DNA of 64,000 nt from Candidatus Melainabacteria bacterium RIFCSPHIGHO2_02_FULL_34_12 (GCA_001784555.1 MFRM01000017.1:70282-134281), one strand, 5' to 3'. Counted from the first letter of the stretch, positions 43,215-52,517 are shown. Notes: generated by a model not told the origin, from the sequence alone. A program made the numbers and translations.

Positions 43215-43220
43215 TATAAT
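43215..43220 (+). promoter_or_regulatory. -10 box before the WalK-type kinase
   Basis: TATAAT ends 7 nt before the ATG at 43228, immediately after the lptA stop. This suggests that the kinase has its own leaderless transcript in addition to any read-through. Confidence 0.45.
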
Positions 43221-43227
43221 TTTACAC

Positions 43228-45198
43228 ATGAAGGATAAATTCGAGCAACTCTTTAAGAAGGTTTCTAGCTCTATTCAAGATTTTTTAAACAATTTAAGTT
43301 TTCAAGTAAGACTTATAATAACCATAATTTTTAGCATCTCAGTGTTTATAACCTTATGCGCCTTTTTAATAATTCAAAACATTCAGTCAAACATAGACAG
43401 GCAGGTTCTTACTTTAAATCATAATTTAAAGACCACGCAAATACTTGCACAAATTAGTGCTCAAGCACTTTTAATGGGATATAAGAATGTCTCCGTCAGA
43501 AAAGGAAGACTTTCCGAACTCGTAAATAATTTTATAAAAGAGCATCCTGAAGTTGCTTACGTGGTTATTACTGATAATGCCGGGAATGTACTGTGCAGAA
43601 GTCACTATGCACATTTTTATAAAATCTACAAAAAAGACACAAGAAAAACAAAGATCATTCCTCCTCAACATGTACCTTTTATAAAAATGTCATATTCAAA
43701 GAATGGAAAACTTCTGGTTATTGCAGAACCAATACAATTTAATTCAAATTTTCTCGGCTGGGTATGGATAGGAATTCCTGATACGGGGTTTACTATTGTC
43801 GGATCAAAGAAAGAGTTAATTACATTTTTATTTGAAATATTTTTATTGGTATGGGCATTGTCAGTAATTGGTGCCATTGTAAATTCCATGATTATTACTC
43901 GTCCATTGAGAAAGCTTGAAAAAGGCGCAAAAGCAATTGCAGAAGGACGTTTTGGCTTCCAACTACCATTTAAAGGATTTCTTGGCAAAGAACTATCACA
44001 GCTGGTTAAAGCATTTAATAAGATGTCAAAGATGCTAAAACAATACGAAGAGTCAAATCTTGCAATATTAAGTTCTGAGAGAAACAAATTTGAATCTGTA
44101 GTTATGTCCATTGCCGACGGTGTAATTGTTCTGGATAAAGAGGACATCATTCAAATTGTTAATCCTGCAGCAAGAAGACTTTTAAACAGATCAGGAGATG
44201 AATTATTAGGACAAAAAATAATAGGCATCTGGGATTCAAAAGTAAATGAAAAGCTGTCAAATTATTTAAATAACATTAAATGTGACGTTGATTCACACAT
44301 CTCTGAATATGTAACTTTTGAAGCTGTGACAGAAAGCAAGCATTTAAAGTTAACTCTTGCACCAATGTACAATACACAAAATGAAAATCTTGGAACAGTA
44401 ATAGCAATTCATGACAGAACAAAAGAAGTTGAAATTGAATTAATAAAACAAGAATTTATAAGCAATGTAAGCCATGAGTTACGTACGCCTATTACAAGCA
44501 TAAAGTGTTATGTAGACACTCTGTGCTTCCACCCAAAAGACATCAATGAAAAAACACAAAATGAATTTTTAATGATTATAAATGAAGAAACGGACAGGTT
44601 AATTCACTTGGTTAATGATGTTCTTGAATTATCAAGACTTGAATCACCAAGGGCAAAACTAAATCTTTCAATTCAGGATATTTATCCGCCGATAGAATAC
44701 GCGCTAAAATCCATTCTGGTACTAGCTGAGAAAAAATCCATTCGTATAATTAAAGAGATTGAAGAAAACTTACCGCAGCTAAACATTAATCAGGAAAACA
44801 TTGAAAGAGTCCTGGTAAATTTACTTTCAAATGCTATTAAATACACACCAGGCAACGGTACAGTAAAGCTTACAGTTAAAAAAGAAGATCTAAATAATAT
44901 TGTTTTCCGAGTAATCGACAATGGAATAGGTATTCCTCAAGAACATTTACCAATGATATTTGACAGATTTTACAGAGTTGAAAATAAAGTTCATACAATT
45001 AAAGGCACAGGACTTGGTTTAACCATCGTTAAAAAATCCATAGAACAACATAACGGCACAATTTCAGCCAGAAGCAAATTAGGTGAAGGAAGTATATTTG
45101 AATTTACTCTGCCATTGCCAATGCCAATGCCAATGCCTGAAGAAACTGCTAAAATAAAAGATCTTGAAGCTGAGCCACGTCTTGCTAAATCTGCATAA
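43228..45198 (+). CDS. membrane sensor histidine kinase (WalK/VicK/PhoR type)
   Basis: Domains in order: TM1 (about 28-50), a periplasmic sensor region (about 55-195), TM2 (about 200-228), HAMP, a PAS domain (about 290-405), HisKA with the phospho-acceptor His in FISNVSHELRTPITS, and HATPase with NLLSNAIKYTP, DNGIGIP and GTGLGLTIVKKS. It ends in a Pro-Met repeat tail (LPLPMPMPMPEE). No response regulator is adjacent, so it is an orphan kinase. Its place after lptC/lptA suggests envelope sensing. Confidence 0.92.
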   Translation: MKDKFEQLFKKVSSSIQDFLNNLSFQVRLIITIIFSISVFITLCAFLIIQNIQSNIDRQVLTLNHNLKTTQILAQISAQALLMGYKNVSVRKGRLSELVNNFIKEHPEVAYVVITDNAGNVLCRSHYAHFYKIYKKDTRKTKIIPPQHVPFIKMSYSKNGKLLVIAEPIQFNSNFLGWVWIGIPDTGFTIVGSKKELITFLFEIFLLVWALSVIGAIVNSMIITRPLRKLEKGAKAIAEGRFGFQLPFKGFLGKELSQLVKAFNKMSKMLKQYEESNLAILSSERNKFESVVMSIADGVIVLDKEDIIQIVNPAARRLLNRSGDELLGQKIIGIWDSKVNEKLSNYLNNIKCDVDSHISEYVTFEAVTESKHLKLTLAPMYNTQNENLGTVIAIHDRTKEVEIELIKQEFISNVSHELRTPITSIKCYVDTLCFHPKDINEKTQNEFLMIINEETDRLIHLVNDVLELSRLESPRAKLNLSIQDIYPPIEYALKSILVLAEKKSIRIIKEIEENLPQLNINQENIERVLVNLLSNAIKYTPGNGTVKLTVKKEDLNNIVFRVIDNGIGIPQEHLPMIFDRFYRVENKVHTIKGTGLGLTIVKKSIEQHNGTISARSKLGEGSIFEFTLPLPMPMPMPEETAKIKDLEAEPRLAKSA

Positions 45199-45210
45199 TA
45201 AGACTTACAG

Positions 45211-45216
45211 TATAAT
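45211..45216 (+). promoter_or_regulatory. -10 box upstream of the CAT tRNA
   Basis: This perfect TATAAT has no good -35. A transcript from here would carry the hairpin repeat at 45241-45357 as a leader before the tRNA. Confidence 0.35.
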
Positions 45217-45240
45217 GTTCAATGGTTTTTACATTAAAAC

Positions 45241-45357
45241 AAGTGAAGGTTGTCCAAAGCGACAACCTGAACGATGTGAAATGAATAAGCTAAAAGAGCG
45301 GAATAATTTACGCAGGCTAAAATTCATTAGCCGCAGCAAATTATGGAGCGATTATAA
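45241..45357. repeat. hairpin array directly 5' of a tRNA gene
   Basis: Hairpin GGTTGTC (45248-45254)/GACAACC (45261-45267), preceded by AAGTGAA and followed by TGAACG. Then nested ATAATTT/AAATTAT around GGCTAA/TTAGCC, ending in GAGCGATTATAA. The same order with changed stems occurs at 53254-53342. Confidence 0.7.
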
Positions 45358-45358
45358 A

Positions 45359-45430
<72 letters not shown>

Positions 45431-45465
45431 AGTTTTAAGTCTTACGAAATCAAGAGATCAATATA

Positions 45466-45560
45466 AAAAGCGAAGCTTTGTCTGATTTACTCAGCAAAGC
45501 TGAGCGATCTAGGCAAAGCCGGTTTTGGGAGCGAAGCGAAAAAACCGGCGGCAAGAAATA
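45466..45560. repeat. hairpin array between tRNA and its partial duplicate
   Basis: It contains CTCAGC/GCTGAG with an AAA loop and a long hairpin, GCCGGTTTT/AAAACCGGC, around GGGAGCGAAGCGA. It fills most of the 134 nt between the two tRNA 3' copies. Confidence 0.6.
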
Positions 45561-45564
45561 AGAA

Positions 45565-45615
45565 AGCAGAGGACTCATAATCCTTTGGTTACAGGTTCAA
45601 ATCCTGTCCGATCCA
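45565..45615 (+). pseudogene. partial tRNA duplicate (3' part of the CAT tRNA)
   Basis: These 51 nt match 45380-45430 of the intact tRNA, from the end of the D-stem to the discriminator, with one difference (TTCAAAT for TTCGAAT in the T-loop). The 5' acceptor strand and most of the D-arm are missing, so it cannot form a tRNA. It may be a tandem-duplication remnant or an att-like footprint. Confidence 0.88.
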
Positions 45616-45622
45616 TTTTTAT

Positions 45623-45643
45623 AGCCCTCGACAAGCTCGGGCT
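45623..45643 (+). terminator. possible terminator hairpin after the tRNA region
   Basis: The arms AGCCC (45623-45627) and GGGCT (45639-45643) surround TCGACAAGCTC. A T-run precedes it and only TTCT follows, so it is weak as an intrinsic terminator. Confidence 0.3.
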
Positions 45644-45726
45644 TCTATGGGCTAATTCGTTCCACTCGATCGGATTTGCCGAGTCTTTTACAACTTGGGG
45701 ACAAATCCTTTTCATTGCAAGTACAT

Positions 45727-45933
45727 TTAATTTTCTTTTGAATAAAATTTGACATCATCCCTTAATCTAGTATGAGTCAAATCAAGTAATTTATAAGCAA
45801 CATCTTCTTTATTATGATCCAGGATGTATCTAATTATCATTTGTCTTAAAGTGTTTAATTGTTCTTGTGGAACAGCTGCTGTAATTTCTACAATGTCCAC
45901 AGGTTTAGCTTGTTTTGTTTTTATAGCGGGCAT
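45727..45933 (-). CDS. small hypothetical protein (68 aa)
   Basis: I do not recognise this protein. It is charged and mostly helical after a short Lys-rich start (PQEQLNTLRQMIIRYILDHNKEDVAYKLLDLTH). ATG 45933 has GAAGGA 10 nt upstream and is preferred to TTG 45951. It has no signal peptide and no cysteine. It stands alone between the tRNA region and the deformylase gene. Confidence 0.5.
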   Translation of the reverse strand: MPAIKTKQAKPVDIVEITAAVPQEQLNTLRQMIIRYILDHNKEDVAYKLLDLTHTRLRDDVKFYSKEN

Positions 45934-46195
45934 AATTCTTAATTCCTTCAAAGGAGACTGTATTTACTTCTCAAATTACTAATATATCAATCTTACAAAA
46001 CATAACTGGAATAATTAAAGAGTTTAATTTTATCTTCATTTTTGTCTTATAAAATTGTTACATTACAGATTTCAAAGGGATTTTTTAATTGTTTTAATAA
46101 AAACTATTGTTTTTAGTTACGTAACGAGAGATATATAGTTCTTTAATTTCAAGTAAACAAATCTTAAAACTCAGGCACAAATCAGAACAAGTATA

Positions 46196-46768
46196 TTACC
46201 CAATCAATATTGGTGAAGGAGGGGAGCTTACATTTTCAAATCCTGCCTCCTTAATAATCTTTTTCATTTCAGTTGCATCAGCCGGCTTATCAATAAATAA
46301 TTTCCCGTCAAGATGATCAATTTCATGCTGAATACATCTGCACCTCAAATCATCTTCTGCAATAAGTTTACGTTCTTTGCCTAAAAGATCCTGATATCTC
46401 ACAAGGATTTTTTTATGTCTAATTACATCAAAATAAACATTTGGGAAGCTTAAGCATCCTTCTTTTGAAATTATCTGACCTTCTTTTTGAATTATTACAG
46501 GATTAATTAAAACCAATGGATTATAAGATTCAACTTCTTTATTTGTTTTCTCATCAATATATCTTTTAGATGGGTAATCTACATCCAGCACTAATACTCT
46601 TTTACTAACACCTATCTGTGGTGCAGCAAGTCCTATACCTTCAGAGGCATACATAGTCTCAAACATATCCTCTATAAGCTTCTTTAAGGACTTATCAAAT
46701 TTAATGACCCTGCTTGTTACTTTTCTTAAACCCGGGTCTCCGTATTGAACTATATCTAACTTTGACAT
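46196..46768 (-). CDS. def: peptide deformylase
   Basis: This metalloenzyme removes the formyl group from new proteins. All three motifs are intact: GIGLAAPQIG, EGCLSFP (metal Cys) and QHEIDHLDG (metal His pair and catalytic Glu). The start at 46768 gives MSKLDIVQYGDPGL, the usual N-terminus; a GTG at 46804 would add 12 unlikely residues. The C-terminus is slightly extended (SSPPSPILIG). No fmt or other translation gene is adjacent. Confidence 0.95.
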   Translation of the reverse strand: MSKLDIVQYGDPGLRKVTSRVIKFDKSLKKLIEDMFETMYASEGIGLAAPQIGVSKRVLVLDVDYPSKRYIDEKTNKEVESYNPLVLINPVIIQKEGQIISKEGCLSFPNVYFDVIRHKKILVRYQDLLGKERKLIAEDDLRCRCIQHEIDHLDGKLFIDKPADATEMKKIIKEAGFENVSSPPSPILIG

Positions 46769-46873
46769 AATATTTATCTTATTGGTATATATAAATATTA
46801 CCACAAGATAGCCCTACAATACCGATTTGATAAGGATTTAAGGCTTCTCCCTAAGAAAAGAAGAAAATTTAAA

Positions 46874-47617
46874 TTAAATATGAATCAGCGGTAAAGCAAG
46901 AGCAGCAAGAACCCATTTGTTAAATTCTCTCGGTTCATCTTCCATGCATACATGAGAAGACCAGTTAAAAATTGTATAAGTGGAATTTGGTAATTCATTG
47001 TGCAATTTTCTTACCATGCTCTTTAGTGCCACATAATCAAATCTTCCTACAGATAAATAAACAGGGCAATTTAGTCTTGGTACCTGAGTAACAAAATCCC
47101 AATTTAAAGATTCTCTCCAGATTTGTCTAATAACATTAATTTCAGTTGTAAAAGCAAATTTATGTCTTTTTTTAAGCGGTAATTTTAATAAAAGGTGAAC
47201 TTTCTTTTTTAAATATTCAATTGGCTTACCTAGAAACCATCTGTAATATTGAAGCAATATCTTAGGTATACGAGCAGGTAAGCTAACTAAAAGTAATTTC
47301 ATAACAAGATGAGGATATTGCTCTGCAAGCTTCATGGCTAGTACAGCCCCAAATGAATGACCAATTATTATTATGGGCTCACTGATTTGTAAATAACCCA
47401 GAGTTTCTTTTAAGTCATTTACATGATCCTGCATGGTACCTATTCCGCCGGGATCTTTTGATTTTCCATGTCCTCTTAAATCTACTCCTATAACTCTGTA
47501 GTGCGATTTATTTAAAATTTCATATTGTTCTTCCCACATTTCATTAGCACTGGCTGTACCATGAATGAAAAGAATTACAGGTCCTTGTTTTTTATTTTCG
47601 TAGTGCGACAGAATCAT
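46874..47617 (-). CDS. alpha/beta-hydrolase
   Basis: The fold is clear: oxyanion motif FIHGTASANEMWEEQ, GVDLRGHGKS, the nucleophile elbow GHSFGAVLA (Ser), the acid in VGRFDYVAL (Asp) and the base in SSHVCMED (His). The 247 aa length is normal for esterase, lipase or C-C hydrolase relatives. The substrate cannot be told. It lies 24 nt downstream of a PlsC-type acyltransferase on the same strand, so a role in lipid turnover is possible. Confidence 0.88.
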   Translation of the reverse strand: MILSHYENKKQGPVILFIHGTASANEMWEEQYEILNKSHYRVIGVDLRGHGKSKDPGGIGTMQDHVNDLKETLGYLQISEPIIIIGHSFGAVLAMKLAEQYPHLVMKLLLVSLPARIPKILLQYYRWFLGKPIEYLKKKVHLLLKLPLKKRHKFAFTTEINVIRQIWRESLNWDFVTQVPRLNCPVYLSVGRFDYVALKSMVRKLHNELPNSTYTIFNWSSHVCMEDEPREFNKWVLAALALPLIHI

Positions 47618-47641
47618 AATAAGTTTCTACCAATTCATTAT

Positions 47642-48406
47642 TTAGATCTTGTTAAAGTTCTGAGCTTTCCCCAGGAAATCATTTTTTGCGGGATTATGAA
47701 TATTTACTAATTTATCCGATTCACCTGGATTTAACTTCACGATGTTTTGTTGCTCATTTAAATTCATAAGTTCTATTGTTTTTTCACGAAGAAAAGCTGC
47801 AGCTTCATCTAAATTATTCCCATTTTTCACATGTTTATAAAGTTCAATTGGTTTACCTATTCTTATTAAAATTTCAGGTCTTTTCAACCAATATTTAAAA
47901 TATCGAGCTTCATAAGTACCTGTTAAATAGACAGGAATAACCTCAGTGTTTGAATCATATGAAAGCTTGGCAACTCCACCTTTAAACCTTGTGGGTATCT
48001 TATTGTTTGTAACATTACCCTCCGGGAAAATACCAATTGCACCCCCATGAGTTAAAATCCTATTTAATTTTTTTAAAGCTTGTTGATATTCTTCAGCACC
48101 CTCATTAATTAATACAGAACCTATAAGCCTAGCTACAATCTGAGACCATTTTGTTTTTAAAGCCCTTTTTGCAATTAAAAAACTAATTTTTCTGTAAGGC
48201 CCAGATGCATAAGCCAGCAAAAAACCATCAAAAAAGTTCTGATGATTAGCAGCAAGTATAAATTTGCCTTTTTTAGGAAGATTTTCTCTTCCTTCGATTT
48301 TTATCCTGAAAAAAGATAAAGATATTAGATACTGAACCATCCAAGCCAAATAATAAAAGAACGCTTGTGATGTTTTTAATATTTTTGCTTCAATTCTGCC
48401 TAACAT
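47642..48406 (-). CDS. 1-acyl-glycerol-3-phosphate acyltransferase family protein (PlsC-like)
   Basis: It has the acyltransferase motifs AANHQNFFDGFLLAY (HX4D) and GAIGIFPEGNVTNN (FPEG), with the VIPVYLTGTYEAR block. An N-terminal hydrophobic segment (FFYYLAWMVQYLISLSFF) fits membrane attachment. The protein probably acylates lysophosphatidic acid or a similar lipid at the inner membrane. It is the first gene of a likely pair with the alpha/beta-hydrolase. Confidence 0.87.
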   Translation of the reverse strand: MLGRIEAKILKTSQAFFYYLAWMVQYLISLSFFRIKIEGRENLPKKGKFILAANHQNFFDGFLLAYASGPYRKISFLIAKRALKTKWSQIVARLIGSVLINEGAEEYQQALKKLNRILTHGGAIGIFPEGNVTNNKIPTRFKGGVAKLSYDSNTEVIPVYLTGTYEARYFKYWLKRPEILIRIGKPIELYKHVKNGNNLDEAAAFLREKTIELMNLNEQQNIVKLNPGESDKLVNIHNPAKNDFLGKAQNFNKI

Positions 48407-48540
48407 CTTGCTTTTATTACACCCTTTTACCTAATGTTAACCCTATTTGGGCATTATGCCTACAAACAAAGACATAACTGCCGAATACTAATTATACATT
48501 GAGAATAAAAAATATTAACTATTAACTAAGGGAGCTAGAC

Positions 48541-48846
48541 ATGACAGTTAATCCAATTCACGGCCAAGGCGGACCTCCAGCACAGATTACCGGTACTCAA
48601 AGTAAATCTGGAGAAGAAGCATTTAATGATTTCACAAAATCACGTGGATTCAATAGCGCTGATCTAACTGAAGAAGTAGATAAAAGAACTAAACTTACAA
48701 GAACTAAAAGAGCAGGTGGCAAGAACGTTAAAAACTCTTCATTGTTTTTAGTGTCTGATAATGGAGAAATGGAAGAAGAAGCCATATACAGGACAGTAAT
48801 GGTTGACGGAGTATTGTTCACATTACGCCTTTTAGCAGTAGCATAA
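48541..48846 (+). CDS. small hypothetical protein (101 aa)
   Basis: I do not recognise this protein. GGGAG, 7 nt before the ATG, supports translation. The N-terminal third is Gly/Pro-rich and probably disordered (NPIHGQGGPPAQITGTQSKSGEEA), followed by a basic stretch (KRTKLTRTKRAGGKNVKN) and a more structured end. No signal peptide. It ends 1 nt before the converging glyQ gene, leaving no room for a terminator. Confidence 0.55.
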   Translation: MTVNPIHGQGGPPAQITGTQSKSGEEAFNDFTKSRGFNSADLTEEVDKRTKLTRTKRAGGKNVKNSSLFLVSDNGEMEEEAIYRTVMVDGVLFTLRLLAVA

Positions 48847-48847
48847 A

Positions 48848-49717
48848 TTAGTTTTTAGCAGTTTTTGTTTTATCTTCTATATTTAAATATAATTTTGCAG
48901 CAGCTTCTGCAAGTTTTCTTATTTTTAAAATATATGCCATTCTCTCATCACGACTGACTGCACCCCTGGAATCAAGCAAATTAAAACAATGTGAACACTT
49001 TAAAATATAGTCATAAGCTGGCATTAGTAATTTTGATTCAAGACATGATTTTGCTTCATTATAATAAAGATCAAAACGTTTTAAGAGTGAATCAATATTT
49101 GCAATTTCAAAATTATATTTGCTTTGTTCAATTTCATTTCTAAGATATATATCCCGATACTTTACATCTTTTGTCCACAAAAGATCAAAGACATTATCAA
49201 CATCCTGGAGATACATTGATATTCTTTCAAGTCCATAAGTAATTTCAACCGAGATAGGTTTTAAATTAATTCCACCCGCCTGCTGAAAGTATGTAAACTG
49301 TGTAATTTCCATTCCATCCAGCCAGACTTCCCAGCCAACTCCCCAGGCCCCAAGAGTTGGGGATTCCCAGTCATCTTCTACAAATCTAATATCATGCTCC
49401 TTTACATTAATTCCAATTTTTTCAAGACTGTTTAAATAAATATCCTGAATATTGTCAGGAGATGGCTTCATAATCACCTGATACTGAAAATAATGCTGAA
49501 GACGATTTGGATTATTTCCATATCTGCCATCAGTAGGTCTCCTGCAAGGCTCAATACATGCCATGTTCCATGGTTTATCACCTAAAACATATAAAAATGT
49601 AGCCGGATTCATAGTACTGGCCCCTTTTTCAATGTCATAGGGCTGCATAATTACACAGCCTTGCTCAGACCAATATTGATTTAGTGTTAAATATAATTCT
49701 TGAAAAGTTAACGGCAT
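48848..49717 (-). CDS. glyQ: glycyl-tRNA synthetase alpha subunit
   Basis: This is the catalytic alpha subunit of the bacterial alpha2beta2 enzyme. Its N-terminus ([21 protein letters not shown]), [45 protein letters not shown] and the [19 protein letters not shown] segment are diagnostic. The 289 aa length is normal. The beta subunit glyS is not in the window, although the two are often adjacent in bacteria. TATTAT lies 7 nt before the ATG. Confidence 0.96.
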   Translation of the reverse strand: MPLTFQELYLTLNQYWSEQGCVIMQPYDIEKGASTMNPATFLYVLGDKPWNMACIEPCRRPTDGRYGNNPNRLQHYFQYQVIMKPSPDNIQDIYLNSLEKIGINVKEHDIRFVEDDWESPTLGAWGVGWEVWLDGMEITQFTYFQQAGGINLKPISVEITYGLERISMYLQDVDNVFDLLWTKDVKYRDIYLRNEIEQSKYNFEIANIDSLLKRFDLYYNEAKSCLESKLLMPAYDYILKCSHCFNLLDSRGAVSRDERMAYILKIRKLAEAAAKLYLNIEDKTKTAKN

Positions 49718-49767
49718 AAGTTAAATAATATCAAAAAAGATAAAATTTTCTGCTTCTCTGCTTCTTA

Positions 49768-51348
49768 TTAATGCCTAAAATGTCTCATTCCCGTAAACAT
49801 CATTGCAATATTAAATTTATCACAAGCTTCAATTACTTCTTTATCTTTTATGCTGCCGCCCGGCTGAATAATTGCAGATATTTTTGCACCTGCTGCAACC
49901 TCAATACTGTCTTTAAAAGGGAAAAAAGCATCTGAAGAAAGCACTGCGTTTTTCGAATTATAACTTGCCTGATTCAGTGCGATTTCAACCGAACCAACAC
50001 GGTTACATTGTCCTGCACCTATACCTATTGTCTTTCCTTCTTTTGCAATTACTATGGCATTTGATTTAACATGCTTACAAACCTTCCAAGCAAAAATCAA
50101 ATCAAGCATTTCAGCTTCAGTCGGCTTTCTCTTAGTTACAACCTTTAAATCTTCTGGTATTAAGATTTGTATGTTATTGTCTTGCACTAAAAATCCCTGT
50201 CCGATTCTTTTAATATCAATTTCATTAAAGTGACTGTTGTCAATTTCAACTTTAATTTTTAAGACTCTGAGATTTGGTTTCTTTTTAAATTCTTCAAGTG
50301 CCTCCGGTGAATAGTCCGGAGCAATTATTGCCTCAAGAAATATTTTTGTTAATTCATCTGCAACTGATTTATCAACTTTATTATTAAATGCAACTATTCC
50401 ACCAAATGCACTTACTGTGTCACAATTAAAAGCTTCAATATATGCATGATGCAAATCCGGGGCAATTGCTACTCCGCAAGGATTATTATGCTTTACTATT
50501 ACACATACTGGAGTCTGAACGTTAAACTCACAGGCAATTTCCCATGCAGAATTTAAATCCAGATAATTATTAAATGAAAGTTCTTTCCCCTGCAGTACTT
50601 CTGCATTTGCTAACCCATCTTGAGAATTAGAAGGCACATATAATGCTGCTCGCTGATGCGGATTTTCACCATATCTGAGCTTAGTTTTTAATTTAAGATT
50701 TAAATTTATATTTTCCGGAAAAGCATAAGAACCGTTATTTGATTTTTCATTTACTGCATTTAAAGATGATCCCAAATATGCATATATTTTACTGTCATAT
50801 AAAGAGGTCTTTTGAAAGGCTTTAATTGCAAGTTTTTCTCGAAGATTCAAAGTAGTCTGACCTTTGTTTTGCTTTAAGTCGTTTAACACTTCATTGTAAT
50901 CAGTAGAATCACATATCACTGTAACTGCACTATAGTTTTTTGCAGCACTTCTAATCATTGAAGGACCACCAATATCAATGTTTTCTATGGCATCTTCAAG
51001 AGACACGCTAGACTTTGAAACAACTTCTTCAAAGGGATAAAGATTAATCACAACAATATCGATAGGTTTAATATCATGCTTAGCAATGGTTTCCATGTGT
51101 TCTGGTTTATCACGCCTGGCAAGTAGCCCACCATGAATGACAGGATGAAGAGTTTTTACTCTTCCTTCAAGCATTTCAGGAAATTTTGTTTTCTCTGAGA
51201 CTTCAGTTACTGAAATATTATTTTTTCTTAAGAGCTCTGCAGTACCACCGGTAGAGAGTATTTCATAGTTATACTTTTCAGTAAGCTCACGGGCGAATTC
51301 AACTATTCCGTCTTTCTTAAATACACTTATTAATGCTTGTTTTTTCAT
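49768..51348 (-). CDS. purH: AICAR formyltransferase / IMP cyclohydrolase
   Basis: This bifunctional enzyme performs the last two steps of IMP synthesis. The N-terminal IMP cyclohydrolase domain shows ALISVFKKDGIVEFA, STGGTA, VKTLHPVIHGGLLARRD and NLYPFEE; the C-terminal AICAR transformylase domain shows LRYGENPHQRAALY, VKHNNPCGVA, KHVKSNAIV and SDAFFPFKDSIEVAA. ATG 51348 is chosen; the upstream extension runs into the divergent alr gene. TATAAT ends 9 nt before this ATG, so a leaderless mRNA is likely. Confidence 0.95.
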   Translation of the reverse strand: MKKQALISVFKKDGIVEFARELTEKYNYEILSTGGTAELLRKNNISVTEVSEKTKFPEMLEGRVKTLHPVIHGGLLARRDKPEHMETIAKHDIKPIDIVVINLYPFEEVVSKSSVSLEDAIENIDIGGPSMIRSAAKNYSAVTVICDSTDYNEVLNDLKQNKGQTTLNLREKLAIKAFQKTSLYDSKIYAYLGSSLNAVNEKSNNGSYAFPENINLNLKLKTKLRYGENPHQRAALYVPSNSQDGLANAEVLQGKELSFNNYLDLNSAWEIACEFNVQTPVCVIVKHNNPCGVAIAPDLHHAYIEAFNCDTVSAFGGIVAFNNKVDKSVADELTKIFLEAIIAPDYSPEALEEFKKKPNLRVLKIKVEIDNSHFNEIDIKRIGQGFLVQDNNIQILIPEDLKVVTKRKPTEAEMLDLIFAWKVCKHVKSNAIVIAKEGKTIGIGAGQCNRVGSVEIALNQASYNSKNAVLSSDAFFPFKDSIEVAAGAKISAIIQPGGSIKDKEVIEACDKFNIAMMFTGMRHFRH

Positions 51349-51357
51349 AACCAAATA

Positions 51358-51363
51358 ATTATA
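51358..51363 (-). promoter_or_regulatory. -10 box before purH
   Basis: TATAAT on the minus strand ends 9 nt before the purH ATG, inside the 43-nt gap shared with the divergent alr gene. A direct repeat, ATAACGTATGAC, flanks the gap on the alr side. Confidence 0.45.
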
Positions 51364-51391
51364 ACGTATGACTTTTGATAATATATAACGT

Positions 51392-52513
51392 ATGACAATA
51401 ACACACAGAACACAATCTAATATTTCCACGCAGAGAGATGCCTGGGTTGAAATCAATCTCTCTGCACTTGAAAGAAATTTTAAAAAAATATCTGATCTTA
51501 CTAAGACAAAAATCATGGCTGTTCTTAAAGCAGATGCATATGGTCATGGCGCCACAACACTTGCTCCCATCCTTCAAAGCCTGGGAATAAAATCCTTTGG
51601 AGTAGCAACAGTAGATGAAGGAGTAGCATTAAGAAACAGTGGAATTAAAATTCCTATAGTTATTCTAGGCGCTACACCTTTCTGGTCATTTGAAACCTGC
51701 ATAAAAAATGACCTTACAATAACCATATATTCTCCGGAGCAAATCAACCAGCTAAAAGATAGTTTAAATAATCTAAAACTTACAAATCATAAAATTCCAA
51801 TCCCAGTTCAAATAAAAATAGATACAGGAATGAACAGACTTGGTATTGATTTTAAAGACGCAAAATCAGTTATAAATGAAATCATAAAATCAGATTTTTT
51901 AAAAATTGAAGGTGTTTTTTCTCATCTTTCAGATGCAAAAGATTCTAAGTTTTCTTATATACAAAAAGAAAGATTTGATTCTGCTGTAGAAGCATATAAC
52001 GGCATGCAAATTTCAAAACACTTAGCAAATAGCTATGCTGCAATTAATTATCCTGATTTTAGATATGACATGGTAAGAATTGGGATTGCACTATATGGAC
52101 AGGAATTTAATTTTCTTGAACCTCTGATTTCACTAAAAGGAAGAGTTACTGAGATACATAAGATTTCAAAAGGTGAATTTGTTAGCTATGAAAGAACCTG
52201 GCAGGCACCTAAAGATTCAATTTCGACAATTGCTACTGTCCCAATCGGCTATGCAGATGGGATTGACAGAAAACTTTCAAATAAGATTTCAGGAACTTAT
52301 AATGGAAAAACAATTAATCAAGTCGGAGACATAACTATGGATCAAATGATGTTTGATGTTACTGAATCAAATGACATAAAAGTAAATGATGCAATAACAT
52401 TGCTTGATAAAAATAATCCTATTAGTATATGGGCTGCTCTTTTAAATACAATTTCTTATGAACTGGTTTGCAGGTTAAAAATCAGGTTACCAAGAATTTA
52501 CACCAGGGATTAA
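51392..52513 (+). CDS. alr: alanine racemase
   Basis: This PLP enzyme makes D-alanine for peptidoglycan. The PLP lysine is in AVLKADAYGHGA, the IKIDTGMNRLGID and MVRIGIALYG segments follow, and the catalytic Tyr is in IGYADGIDR, with GDITMDQMMFDVT near the end. The 373 aa length is normal. TAATAT lies 7 nt before the ATG and no ribosome-binding site is seen. A 6-codon reading frame (51368-51388) ends 3 nt before the start. A short hairpin terminator follows the gene. Confidence 0.94.
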   Translation: MTITHRTQSNISTQRDAWVEINLSALERNFKKISDLTKTKIMAVLKADAYGHGATTLAPILQSLGIKSFGVATVDEGVALRNSGIKIPIVILGATPFWSFETCIKNDLTITIYSPEQINQLKDSLNNLKLTNHKIPIPVQIKIDTGMNRLGIDFKDAKSVINEIIKSDFLKIEGVFSHLSDAKDSKFSYIQKERFDSAVEAYNGMQISKHLANSYAAINYPDFRYDMVRIGIALYGQEFNFLEPLISLKGRVTEIHKISKGEFVSYERTWQAPKDSISTIATVPIGYADGIDRKLSNKISGTYNGKTINQVGDITMDQMMFDVTESNDIKVNDAITLLDKNNPISIWAALLNTISYELVCRLKIRLPRIYTRD

Positions 52514-52517
52514 CAAC

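Noticed and set aside
45248..45267. ANTAR target hairpin with hexaloop
   Set aside because: The loop is CAAAGC, which lacks the A1 and G4 of ANTAR targets, and the sister copy has a 7-nt loop.
45525..45752. Open frame across the pseudo-tRNA
   Set aside because: It reads through a tRNA fragment and hairpins and overlaps a better small gene on the other strand.
51349..51516. Long 5' extension of purH
   Set aside because: The extension lies wholly in the divergent gap and the alr gene, and has no family similarity. ATG 51348 gives the usual PurH N-terminus.
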